A stretch of DNA of 64,000 nucleotides from Jannaschia pohangensis (GTDB lineage Bacteria; Pseudomonadota; Alphaproteobacteria; Rhodobacterales; Rhodobacteraceae), in contig NZ_FORA01000001.1 in the NCBI RefSeq assembly GCF_900113875.1, positions 434,001 to 498,000 on the forward strand. Reading direction: 5' to 3'. How positions within the stretch are numbered: position 1 is the first letter of the stretch; every line of letters begins with the position of its first letter. The notes beneath the pieces were generated by a model. It worked only from the letters and a program-made list of their open reading frames with translations. It was not told where the DNA came from and did not search any database. The translations under genes were made by a program, and so were the position numbers. This document shows, piece by piece, positions 1-8,125 of the stretch.

Positions 1-288
1 GCCGCCAAGACGCTCTTGCAGATAGGGCGCGGCACTCAGGTGGTCAGCGTGGACATGGGTTTCGATGATCCAGTCCAGCGTCAGGCCCCGCGCCTCGATC
101 TCGGCGATCAGGGCGTCGGCATGGTCGAAGGTGATCCGGCCAGCGGCATAGTCGATGTCCATCACGCTGTCGATGATGGCGCAATGGTCGCTGCGCGGAT
201 CCTTGACGATATAGGATATGGTATTGGTGGCCTCGTCGAAATGGGCGGACACCTCGGGTTTGGTCGTCATGTCGATTGAAACCTTCAT
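1..288 (-). CDS. MBL-fold metallo-hydrolase, partial (3' end beyond window)
   Basis: This is the N-terminal 96 residues of a metallo-beta-lactamase-fold hydrolase that runs off the left edge. The metal-binding signature THVHADHLSAAPYL is visible near residues 77-90. That form is typical of the Blh/ETHE1-like group, whose members include persulfide dioxygenases acting on glutathione persulfide. The start at 288 is supported by an AAGGAGAGA-type ribosome site just upstream. It sits 43 nt downstream of the DUF2892 gene and a Crp/Fnr regulator, a grouping often seen in sulfide or redox stress modules. The exact substrate cannot be decided because the catalytic C-terminal half is missing. Confidence 0.85.
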   Translation of the reverse strand, partial: MKVSIDMTTKPEVSAHFDEATNTISYIVKDPRSDHCAIIDSVMDIDYAAGRITFDHADALIAEIEARGLTLDWIIETHVHADHLSAAPYLQERLGG

Positions 289-331
289 CTGTCTCTCCTT
301 TCCTTGATGGTCGGATGGGTCGAACCCAAAG

Positions 332-544
332 TCAGATCTTGCAGGTCTGGATCCCCAAAACGCGGTAGAGCGGGCAGAACCGCATGGCCGATGTCGCCAG
401 CAGAACGATGCCGACGACCACGGACACGACGGTGGCCGCCGTGGATGCAAAGAGCGCAAACCCGCTCACGAAGGGCGCCGCCACGAGCAGCAGGCCCAGG
501 ATTGCACGCAGGGCGCGGTCGACAGTGCCAAGATTCGCAGTCAT
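332..544 (-). CDS. DUF2892 (YgaP-type) small inner-membrane protein
   Basis: This 70-residue protein starts MTANLGTVDR and has two hydrophobic segments (about residues 11-30 and 34-52), followed by a short tail ending in CPLYRVLGIQTCKI. That layout matches the DUF2892 domain that is fused to rhodanese in YgaP and often stands alone beside rhodanese or MBL-fold sulfur genes. The family has no settled biochemical role; transport of thiocyanate or other small sulfur species has been suggested for YgaP. The start at 544 is inside a longer open frame that also reads across the Crp gene in another phase, so the short form is chosen by homology. A palindrome at 599-613 lies about 55 nt upstream. Confidence 0.8.
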   Translation of the reverse strand: MTANLGTVDRALRAILGLLLVAAPFVSGFALFASTAATVVSVVVGIVLLATSAMRFCPLYRVLGIQTCKI

Positions 545-598
545 GTCTCGATCTCCTCTGAAACTGCCCCAAGCATAGCTGGCGCACGAAGGATCGTC

Positions 599-613
599 GG
601 TGACATAGTCACC
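599..613. promoter_or_regulatory. Short palindrome upstream of the DUF2892-MBL pair
   Basis: GGTGAC-ATA-GTCACC is an inverted repeat with perfect 6-bp arms, located between the end of the Crp/Fnr gene and the DUF2892 start. It could be an operator for the adjacent Crp/Fnr regulator. The half-site spacing is one base shorter than in the canonical FNR box, so this is only a candidate. Confidence 0.35.
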
Positions 614-630
614 AATCGCGGGCGATCCGT

Positions 631-1296
631 CTAGGCGTGATGATCCGCCAGCTTCATCAGCGCGGTTCTGTCCATCAGATTGACCCGCCCCCGGCTCTGC
701 GCGATCCAGCCGCGCCGCTGGAATTCCTGAAGCTGGCGCGAGATGACCTCCCGCGCTGTCCCCAACTCGACCGAAAGCTTCTGATGCGTCGTGGCCACGA
801 CACCCTCGTCGTCCGCAAGCTCGATCAAGCGGTCGGCCAGCCGCACATCCATCCGCTGAAACGCCACCTCGTCGATCATCACGAAGAGATCGGTGATGCG
901 CTTGGAAAATGCCGCGAAGACGAAGTCGCGAAACGATTTCGACCGCGCCACAAGATCGTCGAAGACGGCCCGAGGGATCGCCGCGGCCTGGACATCCGTC
1001 TCGGTGATGCCTTCGGCGGAATAGTCGTCGTAGGCCAGAAGACAGGCCGTCGTCAGGACACAGCTTTCCCCGGAATGAATGCGGTAGAGGACGATCTCGT
1101 GCCCGCTGTCGGACACCTGTTGAACCCGCACCGTCCCGTCCAGCAGGAACAGCATGTTCTCGGGCGACTTGCCGGGCCCGAAGATCGTGGTGTCCGGCGG
1201 CAGGGACATGACCTTGCTCTGCGCACGCAACATGTCCTTCACCGGCGCCTCGAGCCGGGACAGCCCCGGAAACCGGTCCACCCAATCCTGCGTCAT
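631..1296 (-). CDS. Crp/Fnr-family transcriptional regulator
   Basis: This 221-residue regulator has an N-terminal cyclic-nucleotide-binding-like beta-roll (about residues 15-135), a dimerisation helix and a C-terminal winged helix. The recognition helix (about 180-190) reads TAREVISRQLQ, with the E-x2-S-R arrangement of FNR-type proteins. It lacks the N-terminal cysteine cluster of FNR, so it is not a classical oxygen sensor. Two cysteines lie close together in the effector domain (C79 and C85, in GESCVLTTAC). The start at 1296 gives a normal family length; an upstream in-frame ATG at 1359 would add 21 atypical residues. It is upstream of and co-directional with the DUF2892 and MBL genes, its likely targets. 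Confidence 0.88.
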   Translation of the reverse strand: MTQDWVDRFPGLSRLEAPVKDMLRAQSKVMSLPPDTTIFGPGKSPENMLFLLDGTVRVQQVSDSGHEIVLYRIHSGESCVLTTACLLAYDDYSAEGITETDVQAAAIPRAVFDDLVARSKSFRDFVFAAFSKRITDLFVMIDEVAFQRMDVRLADRLIELADDEGVVATTHQKLSVELGTAREVISRQLQEFQRRGWIAQSRGRVNLMDRTALMKLADHHA

Positions 1297-1375
1297 CGCA
1301 TCACCCCCCGATTGTGTTCGCCGTGGCCGAAGATCCGGCGGCACCTTCACGAACGCCAAGTCAACCTGACCCGCC

Positions 1376-2077
1376 CTAGACAGATCGCGTCACGCCGCCG
1401 TCCACCCGAATGTTCTGTCCGGTGATATAAGCACCCCCCGGCGACGCCAGAAAGGCCACGACGCTGGCGATTTCATTGCGCGAACTGCCATAGCGTCCCA
1501 TTGGCACCATGCTGCAAAACTCCTCCTTCTCGGGCAGGCTGTCGATGAAGCCGGGCAGGACGTTGTTCATCCTTATGTTCTCGGCCGCATATCTGTCGGC
1601 GAAAAGCTTGGTGAAGGCCGCGAGACCTGCGCGCATCACACCACTCGTGGGGAACACCGCATTCGGCTCGAACGCCGCGAAGGTCGAGATGTTGATGATC
1701 GCGCCACCGCCCTGCTTCTGCATGATCGGCGTGACGAGCCGCGAAGGCCGGACCGCGTTGAGAAAATAAACCTCCATCCCCTCATGCCAGTCGGCGTCGG
1801 TGAGCTCCAGCACGGGCGCGCGGGGGCCGTGGCCCGCCGAATTGACCAGCACGTCGATCCGGCCCCATTTGCGCATCGCGGCATCGACAAGGGCCTGCAG
1901 GTCGTCGTCGGACCTGTTCGAGCCGGTCACACCCACGCCGCCCAGTTCCTCGGCCAGGGCCGCGCCCTTGCCCGAGGACGACAGGATCGCGACACGGAAC
2001 CCGTCATCGGCCAATGCTCGGGCACTGTCCGCGCCCATCCCGCTTCCGCCGGCCGTCACCAGGGCGATTTTGGTCAT
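1376..2077 (-). CDS. SDR-family oxidoreductase with altered catalytic motif
   Basis: This 233-residue protein has a Rossmann fold with an N-terminal TAGGSGMG dinucleotide-binding loop, NSAG in place of NNAG, and a C-terminal VDGG typical of classical short-chain dehydrogenases. The usual catalytic Y-x3-K is absent. The segment after the catalytic serine (NIST) reads PTSGVMRAGL, so the best alignment places S-x3-R at those positions. The start at 2077 has a good AAGGATGG ribosome site; a start at 2116 would add 13 residues. It lies 70 nt downstream of hyuB and is probably the last gene of the Rieske-Hyu operon. Whether it is an active reductase is uncertain. Confidence 0.85.
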   Translation of the reverse strand: MTKIALVTAGGSGMGADSARALADDGFRVAILSSSGKGAALAEELGGVGVTGSNRSDDDLQALVDAAMRKWGRIDVLVNSAGHGPRAPVLELTDADWHEGMEVYFLNAVRPSRLVTPIMQKQGGGAIINISTFAAFEPNAVFPTSGVMRAGLAAFTKLFADRYAAENIRMNNVLPGFIDSLPEKEEFCSMVPMGRYGSSRNEIASVVAFLASPGGAYITGQNIRVDGGVTRSV

Positions 2078-2147
2078 TTTGCCATCCTTTTCGATATGAC
2101 TGCGTTCGGTTTTCAACCAGGTGACGCCGGGCGCGAAGAACCGCGTA

Positions 2148-3851
2148 TCAGACCGCCTCGCCCCGCCGAACCGCCGCTTCGATCTCGGCGATATCCTCGG
2201 GGCTCAGGCCATAGTCGCGGGCGGCAACCTCGGCCGAGATATAGCCGCGCGCCAGATCACGGCGGATCATCGCCCTGTCACGCGCGGCGGCGTCGCCGTA
2301 GCCGGCGCCACCGGGGAACGCCATCACCACCTTGCGGCCATGCGGCACGAATTGCTTGCCCTTGACCCGCATCGGGGTGCCGTCGTCCTGCGCGATCATT
2401 GTGGGCGCACCGTCGCCGCCCCCCCGTGTGCCGCGCGCGGGATGATCGCCCCGGTCGAGCATGGCGGAGAGGTCGAACTCGTACCCCTGCATCGCGCCCA
2501 CGGTCATGAACTGCCCCAGGCCGCCCCGGGTCTTGCCCACGCCGCCGCTGTCGGGGCGCAGCTCCTTGCGCCAGATGATGACCGGGCCCGCGTGTTCCGT
2601 CGCCTCGATCGGCATCGTCATGACGCCCGAGGGAAAGGCCGTCGCGTTCAGCCCGTCGTGCCCGGGCCGCGCGCCCGATCCGCCGGAGTTGAAGGTCAGC
2701 ACTTCGGCACGCCGTGCACCCGGCGGCGCAGGCGCATCCGACCGGGGCCGCAGCGACATCTGGAAATTGCACAGACAGCCGGCCCCCTCGGCGGGCACGA
2801 CACCGGGAACGATCTTGTCGAAGGCGTTGAACACCGTGTCCGGCACGAAATGCCCGACGATATGGCGCAACGCCACGGGCGCGGGATGCGGCGCATTCAC
2901 GATGGTATTGTCCGGCGCCACGATCTCGAACGGCAGAAGGGAGGCGTGGTTGTTCGGGATCTCGGGCGCGATGGCGACCTTCAGGGCATAGCACGCATAG
3001 GCCTTGGTATAGACCAGCGGGCAGTTGATCCCCTTCTTGTCCAGCCCCGACGATCCGGTGAAATCCGACACGATCCGGTCTTCGTGGATCGTCACGCGGA
3101 CTTTCAGCGTGATCGGCACGTCGAAGCCGTCGACCGTCATCTCGCCCGTGGCCGACGTGCGCGGCAGGGCGGCGATCCGGTCCAGTGTGGCGCGCCGGGA
3201 ATTGTCGAAGATGAACCCGGCGATCCCGGCAAGGTCCGCCAGATCGAACTCGGTCATCATCTCGGTCAGGCGCCGATGTCCAATCTCGTTGCAGGTGGCC
3301 AGCGCATACATGTCGCCGACCAGTTGGTCGGGTTCCCGCACGTTGCCCCGCACGATCCGTAACAGGGTCTCGTCCACCATGCCGCGATCCGCGAACTTCA
3401 TGATGGGGACGTAAAGCCCTTCCTCATAGACGCTAGCCGCATCCGCGCCGAACCCGCGTCCACCCACGTCGACCACATGGGCGGTGCAGGCGAAAAAGCC
3501 GACCAGAACGTTGTGGTGGAACGACGGGGTGACCACGGTGAAGTCGTGCAGATGGCCCGTCCCCTCCCAGGGGTCGTTGGTGATGTAGACATCGCCTGGA
3601 TGCATGTTCCCGCGCCCGATCCGGCGGATGAAATGCGCCACGGCATCGGCCATGGCATTGACGTGCCCCGGGGTCCCCGTCACCGCCTGCGCCAGCATCC
3701 GACCCCTGTCGTCATAGACCCCGGCTGACAGATCCCCGGCCTCGCGCACGCTGGTGGAGAAGGCGGTGCGGACCAGGGCCTGCGCCTGCTCCTCTACGAT
3801 GGAGATCAGACGGTTCCACATGACCTGATAGGCGACATTGGTCGGGCTCAT
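2148..3851 (-). CDS. hyuB: Hydantoinase B / oxoprolinase family protein
   Basis: This 567-residue protein belongs to the HyuB family, the partner of HyuA in ATP-dependent opening of cyclic amides such as 5-oxoproline, hydantoins or N-methylhydantoin. Typical HyuB features are visible: an N-terminal helix region, a TNDPW-centred motif near residue 90 and a glycine-rich C-terminal part (TRGGLGQF, GGAGYGD). The start at 3851 overlaps the hyuA stop by 4 bp (ATGA) and follows a GAGGAGC ribosome site, so translation is coupled. The partner is the cytoplasmic HyuA. Substrate cannot be read from the sequence; the upstream N-demethylase genes make an N-methylated or amine-derived ring compound plausible. 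Confidence 0.92.
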   Translation of the reverse strand: MSPTNVAYQVMWNRLISIVEEQAQALVRTAFSTSVREAGDLSAGVYDDRGRMLAQAVTGTPGHVNAMADAVAHFIRRIGRGNMHPGDVYITNDPWEGTGHLHDFTVVTPSFHHNVLVGFFACTAHVVDVGGRGFGADAASVYEEGLYVPIMKFADRGMVDETLLRIVRGNVREPDQLVGDMYALATCNEIGHRRLTEMMTEFDLADLAGIAGFIFDNSRRATLDRIAALPRTSATGEMTVDGFDVPITLKVRVTIHEDRIVSDFTGSSGLDKKGINCPLVYTKAYACYALKVAIAPEIPNNHASLLPFEIVAPDNTIVNAPHPAPVALRHIVGHFVPDTVFNAFDKIVPGVVPAEGAGCLCNFQMSLRPRSDAPAPPGARRAEVLTFNSGGSGARPGHDGLNATAFPSGVMTMPIEATEHAGPVIIWRKELRPDSGGVGKTRGGLGQFMTVGAMQGYEFDLSAMLDRGDHPARGTRGGGDGAPTMIAQDDGTPMRVKGKQFVPHGRKVVMAFPGGAGYGDAAARDRAMIRRDLARGYISAEVAARDYGLSPEDIAEIEAAVRRGEAV

Positions 3852-5923
3852 GGCTTGCTCCTCAGGTCCAGGCATCCGTCCGGCTGACGGACCGTGGTCC
3901 GGCTGGAGGGGACGATGACGGTCGTTTCGGCCTCGGTGATGATGGCAGGCCCCGCGACCCTGTCGCCCGCGATCAAGTCGGCCCGGTCATGCCGCTTGGC
4001 CGCGACGGTGTCCCCAATCGCGGGGTCGAAGAACGCACAATCACCACCCGTCGCGTCCCTGTCCCCGTCACCGTCCACCGTGCGCGGGACGGTTTCGGGC
4101 GGTGTCGTCGCATTGACCGACCAGACGGTGATCTCCGAGTCCATCCCGCTGACCGTTCGCCCGAAGAGCCGCGCATAGTCTTCCTCGAACCGCGCAAGAA
4201 AGGTCGCGGCCTCGGGCGCCATCGCCTGCGCCTCGCTCAGGGTGACGGGGATTTCCCATCCCTGCCCCGAATAGCGCATGTAGACCTTGAATTCCGCCTG
4301 TATCGGGCTTTCGGCGTCGCAGCTGCGCACGAAACCCGTCGCCTCGTCCCGCAATTCGGTCAGCAACTCGCGGATGCGCGCGCCGTCGAAATCGCTGAGC
4401 CGCATGTAGACGGATCGATTCGCCTCGAACGAAAAGGGCGCGCGCAGGAACCCGATGGCCGACCCGACGCCCGCCCCGGGCGGCACCAGGCACCGCGCCA
4501 CACCCAGCTTTTCGCACAGTCGCCCGGCATGCAGGGGGGCCGCGCCGCCGAAGGCGATCATGGTGTAATCCGACAGGTCTTCGCCGTTCTCGACCGCATG
4601 GACGCGGGCGGCGTTGGCCATATTCTCGTCTACCACCTCGGCCAGTCCGAAGGCCGCCGTCTGCGCATCCATGTCCAGCACGTCGCCAAGGGTGGAGGAC
4701 AGCGCCGCCCGCGACGCCGCGATGTCCAGCGTCATCGACCCGCCCGCGAAATTTCCGGGGTCGAGCTTGCCCAGAACCAGATCGGCATCGGTCACGGCGG
4801 GCCGGTCACCGCCGCGCCCATAGCAGGCGGGCCCGGGTTCGGACCCCGCGCTTTCCGGGCCGACCCGGATCTGGCGCATCGCATCCACATGGGCCAGCGA
4901 TCCGCCCCCGGCCCCAATCTCGACCATGTCGATCACCGGGATCGAAATCGGCATCCCCGACCCCTTCTTGAACCGATACGTCCGCGCGACTTCGAACACC
5001 CGGCTGGTCTTGGGCGTCTGGTTCCGGATCAGGCAGATCTTGGCCGTCGTCCCGCCCATGTCGAAGGACAGCACCTTGTCCAAGCCGTATCGCGCCGCGA
5101 TATGCGCCGCGAAGACCGCGCCCCCCGCAGGCCCGCTTTCGACCAGTCGGACGGGAAAATCGGCGGCATTCCGGATCGAGATGATGCCCCCGCCCGAATG
5201 CATCAGAAAGATACGACAGGCCACGCCCTCACCCTGTAACCGCGCCTCGAGCCGCCCAAGGTAGGACGCCATCAGCGGCTTGATATAGGCGTTGGCGACC
5301 ACGGTGTTGAACCGCTCGTATTCCCGCATCTGCGGGCTGACCTCGGAAGAGATCGAGACGGCGACATCGGGCAGCCGCCGGGCCAGCACGTCGCGTATCA
5401 TCCGCTCGTGCGCGGGGTTCAGGTAGGAATGGATCAGGCCGACCGCGACGCTCACAAAGCCCGCTTCGGCGATGCGGTCCACCACCGCCTCGACGGCGTC
5501 GATGTCGAGCGGGATCATCACCTCGCCCCGCGCATTCACGCGCTCGGGCACCGTGAACCGCATCTGCCGCGGCAGCAGCGGCTCGGGCAGGGTCAGGTTC
5601 AGGTCGTATTGCTCGAACCGGCTTTCGGTCCGCATCTCGATCACGTCGCGGAACCCTTCGGTCGTGATGAGCGCGGTCTTGGCCCCCCGCCGTTCGATCA
5701 GGGCGTTGGTGGCCAGCGTGGTGCCGTGGATGATCTGACCGATTCCGGCGGGGGTGATCCCGGCCCTGGCGCAAACCTGATGCATCCCATCGATGATCGC
5801 ATTCTCGGGCGCCGCATAGGTCGTCAGGACCTTGGTCGACACCTGCGCCCCGTTCCGTTCCAGCACGACATCGGTGAACGTGCCGCCGATATCGACGCCA
5901 AGGCGCGCTGCCGCTGACTTCAT
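3848..5923 (-). CDS. hyuA: Hydantoinase A / oxoprolinase family protein
   Basis: This 691-residue protein is the ATP-using subunit of the hydantoinase/oxoprolinase family. Near the N-terminus it has GVDIGGTFTDVV, the phosphate-binding loop of the actin-like ATPase fold, followed by the family motif HGTTLATNALIER. A second phosphate loop is visible as FDMGGTTAK. The start at 5923 is chosen because MKSAAARLGVDIGG places the first loop at the usual distance and a GGAG site precedes it; an ATG at 5989 would add 22 poor-quality residues. It is coupled to hyuB by a 4-bp overlap and lies 138 nt downstream of the DgcA-like gene. Confidence 0.93.
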   Translation of the reverse strand: MKSAAARLGVDIGGTFTDVVLERNGAQVSTKVLTTYAAPENAIIDGMHQVCARAGITPAGIGQIIHGTTLATNALIERRGAKTALITTEGFRDVIEMRTESRFEQYDLNLTLPEPLLPRQMRFTVPERVNARGEVMIPLDIDAVEAVVDRIAEAGFVSVAVGLIHSYLNPAHERMIRDVLARRLPDVAVSISSEVSPQMREYERFNTVVANAYIKPLMASYLGRLEARLQGEGVACRIFLMHSGGGIISIRNAADFPVRLVESGPAGGAVFAAHIAARYGLDKVLSFDMGGTTAKICLIRNQTPKTSRVFEVARTYRFKKGSGMPISIPVIDMVEIGAGGGSLAHVDAMRQIRVGPESAGSEPGPACYGRGGDRPAVTDADLVLGKLDPGNFAGGSMTLDIAASRAALSSTLGDVLDMDAQTAAFGLAEVVDENMANAARVHAVENGEDLSDYTMIAFGGAAPLHAGRLCEKLGVARCLVPPGAGVGSAIGFLRAPFSFEANRSVYMRLSDFDGARIRELLTELRDEATGFVRSCDAESPIQAEFKVYMRYSGQGWEIPVTLSEAQAMAPEAATFLARFEEDYARLFGRTVSGMDSEITVWSVNATTPPETVPRTVDGDGDRDATGGDCAFFDPAIGDTVAAKRHDRADLIAGDRVAGPAIITEAETTVIVPSSRTTVRQPDGCLDLRSKP

Positions 5924-6061
5924 GAGGGTCTTCTCCACGTCTTGTCCCAGCCCCACTCCCGACGAAATGCTGCGGGGATTCGGGACCACGGGCCAACCGT
6001 GTCACCTTGCGGCGCGCACCACAAATTCCAATGCGCGCCGCCGGTCTAATCCGGTCGCCGT

Positions 6062-8116
6062 CTAGATGTCCTTCAGAAGGCGCAAGGCATCATAGATGGC
6101 GGCATGGGTGTTGCGCGCGGCGACGGCATCCCCGATCCGGAACAACTGAAACGCGCCGTCGGGATTGGTTCGGACCGTCTGGGGCCGCCCCGCGATCAGC
6201 GCATCGTGATCGACCGCGCCGCCGTTGACCGACATGTCCCGCAGCTCGAAATAGAGGTCGGCCAACGGCATGGTCCCATAGTTCACCACGATCTGATCGT
6301 AGGGCTTCCGCGTCTGCCGGTCCGAATAATCGGTCCCGATGGTGGCGCACAGCCGGTTGCCGTCCCGTTCCACACCCACAAGGCGCTGCGTGACGGTGAA
6401 GGTCACGTCGTCGTGCTGCAACGCCTTCATGTAGGGAACGAGGTTCATCGCCATGACTTCGGGTGCGAACGTCCGGTCCGGGGTCATGATCTCGACCCGC
6501 GCCCCGGCCTTGAGCGCGACTTCGGCGGCTTGCAGGCCCGCGTGATCCCCCGCCTCGTCATAGATGAGCACATCGCCCGAAGGCACCACGTCGCCCGACA
6601 GAATGTCCCAACTGGTGATGACATGCGGCTGGTCGGCTTTGGTCTCGTAGAGTTGCACGTGGGCCATTCCGCCCGTGGCAACGATCACCACGTCAGGGGA
6701 CAATGACAGGATATCAGAGGCTTCCGCGAAGGTGTTGAAGTGAAATTCGACGCCCATCCGTTCGCATTCCGCCATCCGCCAATCCACGATCCCCAGCATT
6801 TCCGACCGGCGCGGCGTCCGGGCCGTCAGGCGGATCTGACCGCCGGGCGCATCCGCCGCCTCAAGCACGGTGACGGAATGTCCGCGTTCGGCGGCCACCC
6901 GCGCCGCCTCCAGACCCGCGGGCCCGGCGCCCACGATCACGATCCGCTGCGCCACATCGGCTTGCGCGATCCGGTGGGGCATCGTCTCTTCCCGTCCCGT
7001 GGCCGCATTATGGATGCAGAGCGCCATGCCGCCTTGGTAAATGCGGTCGAGGCAGTAATTCGCGCCGGTGCAGGGCCGGATCTCGGCCTCGCGCCCGTCG
7101 ATGATCTTCTGCACGATATGCGGGTCGGCCATATGCGCGCGGGTCATCCCGACCATGTCGAGCAACCCCGCCGCAATCGCATGGCGTGCGGAGGCGACGT
7201 CTTGAATGCGCGAGGCGTGGAAGGTCGGCAGGCCGGTAGCCGCCCGAATGCCGCCCGCGAAATCCAGATGCGGGGCGCTGCGCATCCCGGCCACGGGGAT
7301 CATCTGCGTCATCGCGGGGTCTGTGTGGATGCGCCCGCGATTGACGTTGAAGAAGTCGACCATCCCGCTGTCGCGCAGCATGGTCGCGATGGCGATGCCC
7401 TCGTCTTCGGTGATGCCGCCGCTCTGCATCTCGTCCGCCGTGCCGCGCACGCCGACGATGAACTCGGGGCCGGTGCGTTTGCGGATCGCGGTCAGCACGT
7501 CCAGCGTGAAGCGGATGCGGTTTTCCAGGGTATCCGCCCCGTAGGGCCCGTCCAGCGCGTTGGTCAGGGGGGACCAGAACTGATCCAGCAGGTGACCGCC
7601 TGCATAAAGCTCCACCCCGTCCATGCCGCCCGCCTGCATCCGTGCCGCGGCATCGGCGTAGTCCTCGATGATGCGGGCGATGTCCCAGTCTTCCATGACC
7701 TTCGGGAATGCCCGATGCGCCGGTTCGCGGTGCGGCCCCGGGCTGACCGCCGGAAGCCAGTCGCCCTTGTTCCAGTTGGTCCGCCGACCCAGATGGGTGA
7801 GCTGGATCATCACCGCGCAGCCATGTTCGTGGCAGGCATCCGTCAGCTCCCGGATCCATGGGACGACATCATCGCGGTAGGCCAGGATGTTGTTGAAGAC
7901 CGGCGGGCTGTCACGGCTGACCGCCGCCGATCCCGCCGTCATGGCCAGCGCCACGCCGCCCCGGGCACGCTCCGCGTGATAGGCGCGATAGCGGCCCTTC
8001 GGCATGCCGTCTTCGGGATAGGCCGGTTCGTGACTGGTCGTCATGATCCGGTTCTTCAACGTCAGATGCTTGAGCCGGTACGGTTGCAGGAGGGGGTCGG
8101 ACGGGACGTCTTTCAT
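6062..8116 (-). CDS. DgcA-like FMN/FAD oxidoreductase (dimethylglycine or N-methyl amine demethylase family)
   Basis: This 684-residue protein has two parts. The N-terminal 350 residues form an Old-Yellow-Enzyme TIM barrel (start LLQPYRLKHLTLKNRIMTTSH), and the C-terminal part holds a GAGPAGLEAARVAAERGHSV dinucleotide-binding domain. The trimethylamine-dehydrogenase iron-sulfur motif is altered: CTGANYC has a spacing of C-x5-C, lacking the middle cysteine, followed by a further C in ALCIHNAA. The ending LFRIGDAVAARNTHAAIYDALRL closely resembles DgcA of pseudomonads, which demethylates dimethylglycine to sarcosine. Its neighbours, a GbcA/GbcB-like pair, fit a betaine pathway. No DgcB partner is present. 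Other N-methylated substrates, such as proline betaine products, remain possible. Confidence 0.82.
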   Translation of the reverse strand: MKDVPSDPLLQPYRLKHLTLKNRIMTTSHEPAYPEDGMPKGRYRAYHAERARGGVALAMTAGSAAVSRDSPPVFNNILAYRDDVVPWIRELTDACHEHGCAVMIQLTHLGRRTNWNKGDWLPAVSPGPHREPAHRAFPKVMEDWDIARIIEDYADAAARMQAGGMDGVELYAGGHLLDQFWSPLTNALDGPYGADTLENRIRFTLDVLTAIRKRTGPEFIVGVRGTADEMQSGGITEDEGIAIATMLRDSGMVDFFNVNRGRIHTDPAMTQMIPVAGMRSAPHLDFAGGIRAATGLPTFHASRIQDVASARHAIAAGLLDMVGMTRAHMADPHIVQKIIDGREAEIRPCTGANYCLDRIYQGGMALCIHNAATGREETMPHRIAQADVAQRIVIVGAGPAGLEAARVAAERGHSVTVLEAADAPGGQIRLTARTPRRSEMLGIVDWRMAECERMGVEFHFNTFAEASDILSLSPDVVIVATGGMAHVQLYETKADQPHVITSWDILSGDVVPSGDVLIYDEAGDHAGLQAAEVALKAGARVEIMTPDRTFAPEVMAMNLVPYMKALQHDDVTFTVTQRLVGVERDGNRLCATIGTDYSDRQTRKPYDQIVVNYGTMPLADLYFELRDMSVNGGAVDHDALIAGRPQTVRTNPDGAFQLFRIGDAVAARNTHAAIYDALRLLKDI

Positions 8117-8125
8117 GGCGCGCTC

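Noticed and set aside
599-613. Canonical FNR box
   Set aside because: TGA and TCA half-sites are five rather than six bases apart and the outer bases differ, so it is listed only as an unspecific palindrome.
332-1285. One long protein combining the Crp region and the DUF2892 protein
   Set aside because: Only its last 70 residues look like a protein; the rest is the Crp gene read in another frame.
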